Source: a virus
Reading direction: 5' to 3' (one strand)
Virus record (IMG/VR): IMGVR_UViG_3300032238_001554
Span: 1-35,795 of that record
Length of the DNA: 35,795 bases
The first letter of the stretch is position 1, and every line of letters starts with the position of its first letter. Made by a program: the position numbers and the translations under genes. Shown here one piece after another: positions 1 to 8,296 of this stretch. The notes beneath the pieces were generated by a model. That model ran no database searches. It saw nothing but the letters and a program-made list of their open reading frames with translations, and had not been told where the DNA came from.

Positions 1-1686
1 GAATGTTCCTTGTCCATTTCGGAAAGTTGCCTGCCAAGAAGAAGGATCTTTTTCTTTACCCTCTGGAATTATTAAATCAGCATCAAATCTCTTTTCTGGA
101 GCTTGCTCTATAATGTAAGAGCATGTGTGATTTACATAAATACAAAAAGATTCCTTACTGGGCGACCCGTAAGAAACTTTTATATAGAAAGAATTACCAG
201 AGGGTAAAAGTTCAACCTTAGGCTTAAGGGTTTGGAGAATTCCAGAAGAAAACCAATTATTTTCCGAGTCTATTGATGATTTTATAAAATCAAAAACCTT
301 AGATAGCTCATCATTAGTTAAAGTTTTAACTACTGTTTTTCCTGGGGTTTTATAAGTCCCTTCTTCTATTTCTTTTGTATACTGTTGTCCATATTGGGCA
401 AAAGCTTTTCTAATATACCTATTATTAAATTCCCCACTCTTGTCTAGATCTATCTTTTTAGCATAATCAGGATCTCTTTCGTTAACATAAGCTCTGAAAT
501 AATCGCCCTCCTCTTTATTTTTGAAAGGAGTAGAAGGATTAGCTTCCCCTTTAGGATCTTGCTTAGCCTTAACTTTTTTTTCAGACGATCCCCTCCCTGA
601 CTTTACTGCTTCAACATCAAACTCTTCGTTCATTTTAAATTTGATGAAATTATCGAAAGAGATTAATTTATCCGAAGAAGATTTCAAACTCTCGTTTGTT
701 TCCTTGTAATTCTTTAGAACTGTGTAAAACTCAGGGGTAATATTTCCGCTCTTATCGTTTTCTAATTCTTTGTTACTTTTTCTTAATCCATTTTTTACAT
801 CCTTGATAACATTAGCAGTATTTGCTCTTAGTGTACCGCTAACTTTAGGGTAGCTTTTGTAAACTATACCCCAATCTTTAGTACCACTGACAGCTTCGTA
901 CTTTTTGAATTTCTCGTAAATTATCTTTTTAACCTCTTTTACTATTTCACCGTCTTTACCGTCATATGCAGCATCTCTTTGTTTTATTGCTGAGGTTAAT
1001 TCTCCTTGTAATACTGTTGATCCTGTACCTCCAGCACCTGTTGCTCCTTGTGTATTTGCTGGTAATTGTTGAGCATTTAATCTGATAGTTTCTAAAATTT
1101 TAACTAGATCATTCTTAGCTTCAGCAAAAAGAATTTCAGCATCCTGTAAAGGCTTTGTTATAGAAGGGTATTCTATATCAGCAATAACTTTTTCAGATTC
1201 TTGAGCCCATTCGTTTCTGTAATTTTGTGATGTCTCTGTAAAATCATCAAATAGATTCGAATAATTATTTCTGAAGTTATTAATCAAAGCCATATCTTTT
1301 GACACTTCAAGAAATTTTCCATCTTTTTCTCTTTGATAAACAGCTTCAGCTTTAAGTTTAGCAACTCTTTCTAAAAGTCTAGTAAAGAGAACAAGAAACT
1401 TCTTTGCAGTTTCTGTTCCTGCTAGATTAGAATCTGGATTTTGTCTTTGTTGTGCATCATTATAATCAGCAACTATCGAATTCTTCAGTGATTCTAGGGA
1501 ATCTATAAAAGGATTTAATTTAAAATCCTTCTCATCGTCTTCGAATTTTTTTCTTCTTTTCCCTTCCCTTCTCTCCTCTCTATCTTCCTTTCTTTCCACT
1601 TTATCTCTTCTTTCCTGTATTTGGTGGTAGTATGAATCACTCTTCATACTCTCTATTAAAAGGGAAAAATTTCTACTAAGTGCCAT
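1..1686 (-). CDS. Large coiled-coil-rich protein, 3' end outside window
   Basis: An open frame of 562 codons begins at ATG 1686 (leader AAGATAAAAAA) and runs off the window at base 1 without a stop. I do not recognise the family. The N-terminus (MALSRNFSLLIESMKSD) has a hydrophobic-x-E-S motif shared with neighbouring head-region proteins. Residues about 25-55 are highly charged (many R, K, E, D), and most of the rest looks helical. A short GATGAGGTG stretch lies near residue 225. The last 120 residues look more globular and beta-rich, with Cys near the end of the visible part. It is the last visible gene of a cluster downstream of the major capsid protein and probably shares the promoter at 2245-2254 with the 172-aa gene. 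A virion or internal head protein is inferred from position only. Confidence 0.75.
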   Translation of the reverse strand, partial: MALSRNFSLLIESMKSDSYYHQIQERRDKVERKEDREERREGKRRKKFEDDEKDFKLNPFIDSLESLKNSIVADYNDAQQRQNPDSNLAGTETAKKFLVLFTRLLERVAKLKAEAVYQREKDGKFLEVSKDMALINNFRNNYSNLFDDFTETSQNYRNEWAQESEKVIADIEYPSITKPLQDAEILFAEAKNDLVKILETIRLNAQQLPANTQGATGAGGTGSTVLQGELTSAIKQRDAAYDGKDGEIVKEVKKIIYEKFKKYEAVSGTKDWGIVYKSYPKVSGTLRANTANVIKDVKNGLRKSNKELENDKSGNITPEFYTVLKNYKETNESLKSSSDKLISFDNFIKFKMNEEFDVEAVKSGRGSSEKKVKAKQDPKGEANPSTPFKNKEEGDYFRAYVNERDPDYAKKIDLDKSGEFNNRYIRKAFAQYGQQYTKEIEEGTYKTPGKTVVKTLTNDELSKVFDFIKSSIDSENNWFSSGILQTLKPKVELLPSGNSFYIKVSYGSPSKESFCIYVNHTCSYIIEQAPEKRFDADLIIPEGKEKDPSSWQATFRNGQGTF

Positions 1687-1708
1687 TTTTTTATCTTATT
1701 TTTTTATT

Positions 1709-2227
1709 TTAGACCTGAGACGTTTTGGATTTCCAATCCTCTATAAACTTAGCATTAAAACTGTTTAATTGATCTATAATGCTTGCAGTTATTGCAGGAT
1801 CGTTTACGAATTCTCCAGCTTCTGCTTGGAGAGCTTCGTAAGATTTTCCAATTTGCTCAAATCCTTTTGTTACCTTTTCAACGAAAGAAGAATAAAGATT
1901 CTTATTCTGAGATGCTAAAGCCTCAGTCTTTGCTTTATTCCAAAGTTCTTGAGATGCTTTTATTATGTCACCTAATCTTGTTTGAGGCGGAAGAGGTGTA
2001 GTTGCTGCTTGTATAAAAAGAGGAAAAACTTTTGCCTTAACATCGTCTGGCATGCTCAAAAAGAAGTGCTGAACGTTGGATACAAGGATCGAGAAAATTC
2101 TTCCTGCATAATCCTCAACTTTATCAGCACTAATATTTGCTTCATAAATTTTACCATATTGATGTTTCTTAACCTGATCGCTAAGAGATTCAAAAACTGG
2201 ATTGTAAGGTAAATAATTATTCCTCAT
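1709..2227 (-). CDS. 172-aa protein with NPVFESL N-terminal motif; probable head-internal protein
   Basis: The gene starts at ATG 2227, 17 nt downstream of a late-promoter-like decamer. The product looks mostly alpha-helical and has no recognised domain. Residues 9-15 read NPVFESL, nearly the same as NPIYESL in the 870-aa protein encoded at 8297-10909. VFE followed by Ser fits the hydrophobic-x-E cleavage rule of T4-type prohead proteases. I infer a small protein targeted to the prohead and processed by the protease at 6219-8270. It is followed after 22 nt by the partial gene at 1-1686. The function is otherwise unknown. Confidence 0.75.
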   Translation of the reverse strand: MRNNYLPYNPVFESLSDQVKKHQYGKIYEANISADKVEDYAGRIFSILVSNVQHFFLSMPDDVKAKVFPLFIQAATTPLPPQTRLGDIIKASQELWNKAKTEALASQNKNLYSSFVEKVTKGFEQIGKSYEALQAEAGEFVNDPAITASIIDQLNSFNAKFIEDWKSKTSQV

Positions 2228-2244
2228 TTTACTATTTTATTATT

Positions 2245-2254
2245 GTATATATCC
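2245..2254 (-). promoter_or_regulatory. Late-promoter-like decamer GGATATATAC
   Basis: On the minus strand the decamer GGATATATAC lies 17 nt before the ATG of the 172-aa gene and just after the stop of the 93-aa gene. It belongs to a set of seven RGATATATAM elements at similar distances from start codons. It resembles the T4 late promoter TATAAATA. The promoter role is inferred from position and recurrence. Confidence 0.6.
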
Positions 2255-2256
2255 TT

Positions 2257-2538
2257 CTAACCTAAGGATTCGAGCTTTTTAACCGCAACAGATTTCTTTT
2301 GAAATTCTGCTACTTTCTTTTGCATTTCTATAGATTGCTGTTGTAAGGAATCGCTTTTTTTCAAAGTTCCGTCCTTTTCTCTTTTAAGAAGATTCGCTAT
2401 AGCTAAGTCAATTTCACTTATTCTCTTATCTATTTCGAGGATCTCTTTTTCAGCATTGGTTTTAGCTTGAAGATCCTTAGCTTTATCCTGAGCAGATTCT
2501 TGCTCGTAAATGAAATTTTTCAACTTAGTTATTTTCAT
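2257..2538 (-). CDS. 93-aa coiled-coil protein
   Basis: A short, almost entirely helical, Lys/Glu-rich protein with heptad-like hydrophobic spacing from about residue 15 to 90. Its N-terminus (MKITKLKNFIYEQES) carries an IYE motif like those at the N-termini of neighbouring head-region proteins, a possible prohead protease site. The ATG at 2538 overlaps the end of the upstream 287-aa gene by 14 bases, so the two are probably translationally coupled. No family is recognised. It may be a small core protein comparable in role to T4 gp67 or gp68, but this rests on location and composition only. Confidence 0.65.
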   Translation of the reverse strand: MKITKLKNFIYEQESAQDKAKDLQAKTNAEKEILEIDKRISEIDLAIANLLKREKDGTLKKSDSLQQQSIEMQKKVAEFQKKSVAVKKLESLG

Positions 2539-3388
2539 TTCTAATCAATTTAATTTGTTTTTCCACCATAGTAATTCTAGAACGTATTCTTTCTAAAATA
2601 TCTCTATAATGAGATCTAATCTTCGTCTCTTCGTTTTCTAAACTATCAATAACTTGGGAATCCCCTATTTTTTTAGCCTGTTTAATTTCTTTTCTAATTA
2701 CGTCTATTTCATTTTTATTTCTAATGTCAATATCAAATCTAAAATTATAAAGAGAGCTAAGCAGATCTTTTAATCTTTTCTCGTCAGATTCATCGATAGA
2801 TTTTTGTGCATCAGAATTTGAGTATTCCACGAAAGAAATAACGTCATTGGATAAATCATCGCTATAAGCTCCAATGGAAGAACCTTGATCCGCCATAGTT
2901 TCAAAATAAGCGGATTTTTTGTTAGCGTCTTTTACTAAGGAATCAAAATCAGCCGCTATTGTATTTAGCTCGCTTCCTGATTTATACTTGCTTAGTTCTT
3001 TCAGAAGTTTTTCCTTTATATCAGCTTCTATTTTAGCAAGCTCTGAACTAAAATAAGCTTGAAGTTTAGGATTTTTGTCTATTATGAATTCAGCTTCTTT
3101 TAATAAAGAAGTTATCTCCTGATTTTTTAGATTGCTATAAATCCCTATTTGTCTATTAAGATTAGAAAAAATGAATCTATATTCTGGTGTATTTTCTTTA
3201 GTCAAATTCCAGATCTCTTTTTCTATAGAGATTCTATTTTCTAATTCTTCAGTTTTAGCTTTTTTTATTTGTTTTAATAATGAATCAACTTTGGATTTTT
3301 TTGATTTAAAAACATCAGAAACCCCCTTAAACAAGGAAGAAAAAACTCCCTCGTTCATGTTAAACTCGTTAATTCTTTTTAATCTCAT
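2525..3388 (-). CDS. 287-aa helical protein with MNE-G N-terminal site; probable internal head protein
   Basis: The start ATG at 3388 overlaps the stop of the 321-aa gene by four bases (ATGA). The N-terminus has INE at residues 6-8 and MNE at 11-13, followed by GVFSSLFKGVSDVFK, a short amphipathic segment. The 321-aa neighbour has the same arrangement (LNE then GLGDSIANFLGSAF). The rest is long charged helix with several coiled-coil-like stretches. No enzymatic motif is visible. I infer a co-expressed internal head or scaffold-core protein trimmed after the NE-G site. The family is not recognised. Confidence 0.7.
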   Translation of the reverse strand: MRLKRINEFNMNEGVFSSLFKGVSDVFKSKKSKVDSLLKQIKKAKTEELENRISIEKEIWNLTKENTPEYRFIFSNLNRQIGIYSNLKNQEITSLLKEAEFIIDKNPKLQAYFSSELAKIEADIKEKLLKELSKYKSGSELNTIAADFDSLVKDANKKSAYFETMADQGSSIGAYSDDLSNDVISFVEYSNSDAQKSIDESDEKRLKDLLSSLYNFRFDIDIRNKNEIDVIRKEIKQAKKIGDSQVIDSLENEETKIRSHYRDILERIRSRITMVEKQIKLIRNENN

Positions 3389-4350
3389 TTTATTTTCATT
3401 TCTTCCTTAGCTAAAGCATCTAAAAGATTCTCACATTCTAAATAAATCTTATAAATGTCCTTTTGCTTTTGTCCAGAGTAATTATTAAATTCTGGTTTAT
3501 GTATTTCGTCATCTATAGATTTTTTCAGGTTTTCTATATCCTTCCTTTTTGAAAAATATCCACCTACGCTACCTCTTATTTTTTCTAATTCTTCGCTAAA
3601 AGACTTTTCGGGATCTTCAGTAAATGATATATTAGAAGGTGTTGTTGGTGGTGTATTATCTAATTTGTCGACAGCTTTTTCTGCTTTAGTTTTAGCTTCC
3701 TCAGCTTCTCTTTTAGCATCCTCTACACTAACTCCAAAAAATTGATGGAGATCTTGAGATCTTGATTTACTTTTAGCTGTTATTGCTTTAATTTTTTCGT
3801 ATCTGTCATTTCTAGTTTCTAGAACATCAGTGGCTCTTTGAGCATTGAAATATTTTTTCTTTCTTTTGTTATCTCCAGTAAGATCCTTAATTTTTTGTTC
3901 CAATATATCAAATATCTCCTCGTGCATTTTATTAAGCTCTTTCATTCTCATATTCAATGAATTTCTGTGATTCATTATATCTTTAGTCAAACCCTGATAG
4001 TTAGGATTTTTTGTATCTTTTTCTAAAGCCTTCTCTTCTTGTAAAGTTCTATAAAATTCTTCATATATCTGATATTCTTCCCTGTTGAACTTTAATTCTT
4101 GTTCTTTCATCTGGGTCAGAACTGTTTTAATCTTTGAAATATCTCCACCAAAAGCACTTCCTAGGAAATTAGCTATTGAATCACCTAAACCCTCATTTAA
4201 TGAATTTAATGCAATTAGAATTTCACCTTCAGAAAGATTAGAAAATTCATTATCCTTTTTCAGAGTATTAAAAACTAATTTAACATCTCTTCCATTTGAA
4301 AGTAACATTTGTTTAGCTTTTTGGTATTGGTTGATATTTTCAAATAACAT
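3385..4350 (-). CDS. 321-aa helical protein with SLNE-G site; probable internal head protein
   Basis: First gene after the capsid terminator, with a late-promoter-like decamer 17 nt before its ATG. Residues 50-53 read SLNE followed by GLGDSIANFLGSAF. The SLNE is identical to the predicted propeptide cleavage site of the major capsid protein (SLNE-S at residues 40-44), so cleavage by the same protease is likely. The remainder is rich in K, E, Q and predicted coiled coil (residues about 75-230), with a Pro/Thr-rich linker near residues 232-240. No homologous family is recognised. Position, promoter and cleavage-like site suggest a protein packaged in or removed from the prohead core. Confidence 0.72.
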   Translation of the reverse strand: MLFENINQYQKAKQMLLSNGRDVKLVFNTLKKDNEFSNLSEGEILIALNSLNEGLGDSIANFLGSAFGGDISKIKTVLTQMKEQELKFNREEYQIYEEFYRTLQEEKALEKDTKNPNYQGLTKDIMNHRNSLNMRMKELNKMHEEIFDILEQKIKDLTGDNKRKKKYFNAQRATDVLETRNDRYEKIKAITAKSKSRSQDLHQFFGVSVEDAKREAEEAKTKAEKAVDKLDNTPPTTPSNISFTEDPEKSFSEELEKIRGSVGGYFSKRKDIENLKKSIDDEIHKPEFNNYSGQKQKDIYKIYLECENLLDALAKEEMKIK

Positions 4351-4367
4351 GATCTTATTCTTTTTTA

Positions 4368-4377
4368 TTATATATCT
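4368..4377 (-). promoter_or_regulatory. Late-promoter-like decamer AGATATATAA
   Basis: AGATATATAA on the minus strand, 17 nt before the ATG at 4350 and downstream of the capsid terminator. It therefore probably restarts transcription for the 321-287-93 aa genes. It is one of the seven spaced RGATATATAM elements in the window. Confidence 0.65.
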
Positions 4378-4390
4378 AAAGAACTAGTAT

Positions 4391-4426
4391 AAAACAAAAA
4401 GAAAAGGTCCATAAAGGACCTTTTCT
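4391..4426 (-). terminator. Strong intrinsic terminator after the major capsid gene
   Basis: On the minus strand a perfect 11-bp stem, AGAAAAGGTCC paired with GGACCTTTTCT, closes a 5-nt loop and is followed by the T-rich tail TTTTTGTTTT. It starts 20 bases after the capsid stop codon. The geometry is that of a rho-independent terminator and separates the capsid unit from the downstream internal-protein unit. Confidence 0.9.
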
Positions 4427-4446
4427 AATATATGAACTAGATTCTA

Positions 4447-6207
4447 TTAGATAATAGAAGTAGCTGTTCCAGCGTTAACGTGGAAGCATAAGTACATAGT
4501 TTCTGGAAGGTGACCAGCTTCAACAAGAGCGTATCTTGATTTAACTGCGATCTTAGGAGACATAGTACCTTCAGAGATTGTCTGAATTGATTCAGCCATC
4601 ATGTAAGGCATGAACTTCATACCTGGCTCATCATCAGCACCTTTTCTACCAACCAATACTCTTGTGTCGTTGAAAGACATGTTTTGGTCAACATACACTG
4701 TCATACCTGCAAGTGAACCTACAGGGTAAAGTGTACCGTTGTTTTGAGTAAGTGTGTTAGTAAACGGAGCGAATGTGAACTGACTGATGTCTTGTAAAGC
4801 AGACGCGATTTGTGAGTTAGTAACAATGAAGTTAGCAGGACCTCTACGACCTCTGTTAGCAACCACGTTAGCAGCAGCTAAAATACGGCTGTAAAGTCTT
4901 CTTTGAACTGTTGATAAGTTCTCGAAAGTACCTGAAGTAGGACCAGCTACAGAACCTGGAGCTCCAGTTATAGGAGAGCCTGTCTTACCTACATAAGCAG
5001 GAACTGCATAACCGGAAGCAGCACCACCAATAACTAAGTTAAGGTTAAGGTTTGTGTTTTCAGTTACAAAGAACTGAGCGTGGTTAGACCAACCGAGAGC
5101 AAAACCTCTAGAAAGGATGTGCTTGTTAATAGCTTGAGAAACCTCATTAACAAGAGCGTTCTCGATCATAGAAACTACGTCGATACCGAATTGCTTGTTA
5201 AGGTCTTGGATTTGCTCAGTAGTAACAGAAGCAGCAACTTGGAAAGTACCAGCTTCTACGAACTTAGTGAAGGTAGAAAGACCGAGTGACTTGAAATAAG
5301 TCGATTCAGCTGTACCTCTTAACATTGGATCGTAGTTTTGAGTACCGTCTACGTAAGGACCTTGCCAGTTGTTTGAGTTAGTTGGACCAGCACCAGAGAA
5401 ACCTTGAATGTGATCTTCCAAAGTCTTAACTAGTACAGCAGCACCACCTGAAAATGCAAGTACGCTACCTGTTGTGGTCATCGTTTGGTTATCAGCTTGT
5501 GAAGAAGCCAATCTAATTTCTGAATTAGCAGTAACAGTAGTTGCAATAGAATCACCAGAAGTAAGTGCAGTAATTCTGAAAATTGGGAAACCGTCTATAC
5601 GTGAATATCCAACAAATTGACCTTTAGCAGAGTCACTAGCTACAGTAGCACCAGTAACTGCTATGATATAATAAGTACCAACTGTTAGAGTTCCAAATAC
5701 TGGAGAAGCAACAGCGATAGGAATTTTAATCATATCTGGTGTATTTGCAACGAAATTAGTAGCGCTATCCGTTGAAGTACCACCTAAAGTACCACCTGCA
5801 TACACATAGTCAAGGTAAGAAAGTACCCCTGTTGGACCGCTCATTGGAATAACAGGAACGATGTCAAAACCAACGGTTTTAGCAGCTACCTGAATAGCCA
5901 ATGGAAGAAGTGAAGGGAACTTATCACCAGAACCAACATAAGGTGTACCAGCATTGTAAGTGTTGTTGTAGTAAAAACCTGGGTTACCTGCACCAGCAGC
6001 ACCACCTTGGTAGTTACCTGGAGGTAAGATATTACCCATACCGCTTAATACACCTAGAGAGTTGTAAGCTCCAGCAGATTCGTTAAGTGAGTGGAAGTGA
6101 CAATATTTAGAAAGCCATTCTACTTTTGAACGATCATTCATGCCGGTCTTGCTCTCGATAATAGGAGACCATGTTTCGTAGATCTCGTTTTGATTTAAGA
6201 GTTGCAT
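4447..6207 (-). CDS. gp23: Major capsid protein, T4 gp23-like, with cleavable propeptide
   Basis: A 586-aa protein forming the head shell hexamers. Family blocks are visible: after a Gly/Asn/Tyr-rich region comes KFPSLLPLAIQVAAKTVGFD and a GPTGVLSYLDYVYAGG segment, matching the gp23 pattern of a conserved 'GFDI..V.PM.GPTG' core. The C-terminal part has the GRRGPANFIVTNSQ and VYVDQNMSFNDTRVLVGRKG blocks. The N-terminus (MQLLNQNEIYETWSPIIE) resembles the T4 gp23 delta-peptide, and SLNE-SAG at residues 40-46 is the likely cleavage point. The mature protein would begin at about Ser44. T4 gp23 is 521 aa and is cut after residue 65. A beta-rich, Thr/Ser/Ala-rich stretch of about 90 residues near 165-260 makes it longer and may be a surface insertion. 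It lies 11 bases after the protease gene and is closed by a strong terminator. Confidence 0.93.
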   Translation of the reverse strand: MQLLNQNEIYETWSPIIESKTGMNDRSKVEWLSKYCHFHSLNESAGAYNSLGVLSGMGNILPPGNYQGGAAGAGNPGFYYNNTYNAGTPYVGSGDKFPSLLPLAIQVAAKTVGFDIVPVIPMSGPTGVLSYLDYVYAGGTLGGTSTDSATNFVANTPDMIKIPIAVASPVFGTLTVGTYYIIAVTGATVASDSAKGQFVGYSRIDGFPIFRITALTSGDSIATTVTANSEIRLASSQADNQTMTTTGSVLAFSGGAAVLVKTLEDHIQGFSGAGPTNSNNWQGPYVDGTQNYDPMLRGTAESTYFKSLGLSTFTKFVEAGTFQVAASVTTEQIQDLNKQFGIDVVSMIENALVNEVSQAINKHILSRGFALGWSNHAQFFVTENTNLNLNLVIGGAASGYAVPAYVGKTGSPITGAPGSVAGPTSGTFENLSTVQRRLYSRILAAANVVANRGRRGPANFIVTNSQIASALQDISQFTFAPFTNTLTQNNGTLYPVGSLAGMTVYVDQNMSFNDTRVLVGRKGADDEPGMKFMPYMMAESIQTISEGTMSPKIAVKSRYALVEAGHLPETMYLCFHVNAGTATSII

Positions 6208-6218
6208 TTTATTAGATC

Positions 6219-8270
6219 TTATTTTTTAAATCTTTTGTCTAATTCTGCTGCGATGTTTGCGATATAGCTGCTGCTAATCCCGCTGTTCGTAGCATTATTA
6301 GGGGTTTGGGATTCGTCTAGTCTTTCCAAGTTAGCTTGTGGAGCTTGAAATCCTCTAGTTCTCCAGAAGTTGTTAATCTGATAAGGAGTATCTAAATGAT
6401 AGAATTTACTTTGGGCAACAATCGATGCCTTCTGTGATTCATTCAAAGAGTTCCAAACAGGTACCAGATCTTGTGGTATCATATCGAGGAATTTTTCTCC
6501 CGAGTTAACTTGTTCAGTTAAAGCGGATCCCATTATTTGAACTACGTCCATACCTGAACTATAATTCTGCTCATTAAGAGCTTTAACGACCTTTTGTTTT
6601 TCGGCCTCGTTCAAAGAAATGAATCCTCTCTTAGTTTGTTCATCGACAAGCTTTAAGAAAGAATATTTATTTTCGTTTATGATTTCTTCAGTTTTGTTCT
6701 TGCTAAGTGATTCAATTAACTCATCAACTTTACCAGAGAGAGAATTATAATCTCCTGAAAATTCTGAAGTTCTTTTACCTTTTTGTACTGAATCGTTTAT
6801 CTGTTTTCCCATTTCATGCCCTGTATTATTAACACCTTTGTTGTTAATAGACTCTGCAAGATACTGAGAATATTCAATACCGGATTTAACTTTTTCAGCT
6901 AAATATTCTGAATAATTTATATTGCCGTTCAATTTTTCTCCGACATATTCAGTATAAGAAATACCTCTATCTAAATTTTCAGCTAAATAATCAGAGTAAG
7001 AAATATTCTTATCCAATTTTTCAGCAAGATATTCTGAATAAGAAATACCTCTGTCAATATTTTCGGCTAAGTATTCAGAATATAAAATATTCTTATCCAA
7101 TTTTTCAGCAAGATATTCTGAATAAGAAATACCTTTATCTACATTCTCAGCAAGATATTCTGAATAAGAAATGTTCTTATCTAAATTTTCAGCTAAATAT
7201 TTGCTATAAGCAATGTTATTATCCAAATTTTCAGCGATATACTCAGAATATGAAATGTTTCCATCAACGTGTTCTGCTAAGTATTTAGCATAAGAAATAG
7301 CTTTGTCAAGGTTTTCAGCTAAATATTTGTTGTAAGAAATAGATCCTTCTAAATTTTCAGCTAGATAATCACCATAGTTAATGGCAGATTCTAAATTTTC
7401 TGCAAGATATTCAGAATATTTTTCGAGTCTTTGGATTCTCTCTTCTAGACCTGCATCTGAAGTGCTAACGTTAGAAGATGAGCTTCTTGAGAAAGATTTA
7501 ATCTCATTCTTTAAAGTATCCATTTCTTTTTTAAGAATGAGTGAATATTCGTTTAGTTCTTCTGCTGTGACAAAGTTATTGTCCATATTCTTTGTATTAT
7601 TTGTATTTTCTAAAAGTCTAGAGATCTTCTCTATATCTTTAATTCTATATATCTGCGTGTTAGAATTTTTTCTTAGTCCTAAGCTTTCATTTATGTTTGT
7701 TAATGATGAAACAACTGAGTTTTTCTTTTCTTCCATAAAATCAGTAAAGCCTAAACTCTCATATAGATTCTCACTAACTCTTTCTAATTGAGCATTTTCA
7801 AAACCAGGATCAGCTACTAGATCATAAGTAAAAATTTTCTTAATCTCTACTTTTTTATTCTCTTTTACGTTTCCTGCTGCTCTAGAAGAGATGGAAATAG
7901 GTATACCAGCATCGACAAGATTTTGTGCAATTTTACCAGCTGGTGTATCAAGAAGTTTAACCTTAATTTTTACACATCTATCATTATTATCGTAATCGAG
8001 ATCAGTGATTATGTGTGAAATATTCTTAAGCGAAACATCGAACTCTTTTGGATGATCTAATTCGCCAACTAATCTATTTTGCTGGATCTTCTTTTTCAAA
8101 TAATCAAGGTGAGGAAGATATTCTTTTTCCTCGTAGATTCTGTGATTTGAATTCTCTACCCCGAAAACTGCTGCAACACCCTCTAGAAAATATTCGCCTC
8201 CTTCTTTCTTGGTAGAAAGATTATTTATCGATTTTTCTAAAATCAGTACATAATCTAGGTTTTTTTCCAT
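6219..8270 (-). CDS. gp21: Prohead protease (gp21-like) fused to a repeat-rich scaffold-like region
   Basis: The first 175 residues are a T4 gp21-type serine protease: GELDHP (His73) matches the T4 GELNHP motif, and ISISSRA (Ser128/Ser129) matches GVSSRG. The T4 enzyme is only slightly longer than this domain, but this protein is 683 aa. After a linker come fourteen tandem 14-residue repeats (residues 285-480, consensus YSEYLAENLDKNIS), then a helical C-terminal region with SLNE motifs at 552-555 and 608-611. In T4 the scaffold is a separate protein, gp22, that the protease degrades. The fusion suggests that protease and scaffold enter the prohead as one chain. Met229 could be an internal start for a protease-free scaffold. 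The gene is preceded by a late-promoter decamer and followed by the capsid gene after 11 bases. The protease call is firm; the scaffold role is inferred. Confidence 0.88.
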   Translation of the reverse strand: MEKNLDYVLILEKSINNLSTKKEGGEYFLEGVAAVFGVENSNHRIYEEKEYLPHLDYLKKKIQQNRLVGELDHPKEFDVSLKNISHIITDLDYDNNDRCVKIKVKLLDTPAGKIAQNLVDAGIPISISSRAAGNVKENKKVEIKKIFTYDLVADPGFENAQLERVSENLYESLGFTDFMEEKKNSVVSSLTNINESLGLRKNSNTQIYRIKDIEKISRLLENTNNTKNMDNNFVTAEELNEYSLILKKEMDTLKNEIKSFSRSSSSNVSTSDAGLEERIQRLEKYSEYLAENLESAINYGDYLAENLEGSISYNKYLAENLDKAISYAKYLAEHVDGNISYSEYIAENLDNNIAYSKYLAENLDKNISYSEYLAENVDKGISYSEYLAEKLDKNILYSEYLAENIDRGISYSEYLAEKLDKNISYSDYLAENLDRGISYTEYVGEKLNGNINYSEYLAEKVKSGIEYSQYLAESINNKGVNNTGHEMGKQINDSVQKGKRTSEFSGDYNSLSGKVDELIESLSKNKTEEIINENKYSFLKLVDEQTKRGFISLNEAEKQKVVKALNEQNYSSGMDVVQIMGSALTEQVNSGEKFLDMIPQDLVPVWNSLNESQKASIVAQSKFYHLDTPYQINNFWRTRGFQAPQANLERLDESQTPNNATNSGISSSYIANIAAELDKRFKK
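6831..7418 (-). repeat. Fourteen tandem 42-bp coding repeats (14-aa YLAE units)
   Basis: Residues 285-480 of the protease-scaffold fusion are 14 in-register units of 14 residues with no gaps. The consensus is Y-S-E-Y-L-A-E-N-L-D-K-N-I-S. Position 4 is always Tyr, and positions 5-7 are LAE in twelve units, IAE in one and VGE in one. At DNA level the units have diverged in synonymous positions, so this is an old expansion held by selection on the protein. Confidence 0.95.
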
Positions 8271-8282
8271 CTTTCTGTTTTT

Positions 8283-8292
8283 TTATATATCT
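8283..8292 (-). promoter_or_regulatory. Late-promoter-like decamer AGATATATAA
   Basis: AGATATATAA on the minus strand, 12 nt before the ATG of the protease-scaffold gene, in the 26-base gap after the 870-aa gene. It is the closest to its start codon of the seven RGATATATAM elements. It would drive the protease-capsid unit. Confidence 0.65.
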
Positions 8293-8296
8293 TAAA

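Noticed and set aside
6831-7418. Regular 42-base repeats that might suggest a repeat array such as CRISPR or minisatellite
   Set aside because: The repeat is in frame, gapless, has no unique spacers, and varies at synonymous sites; it is a protein repeat in the scaffold-like region.
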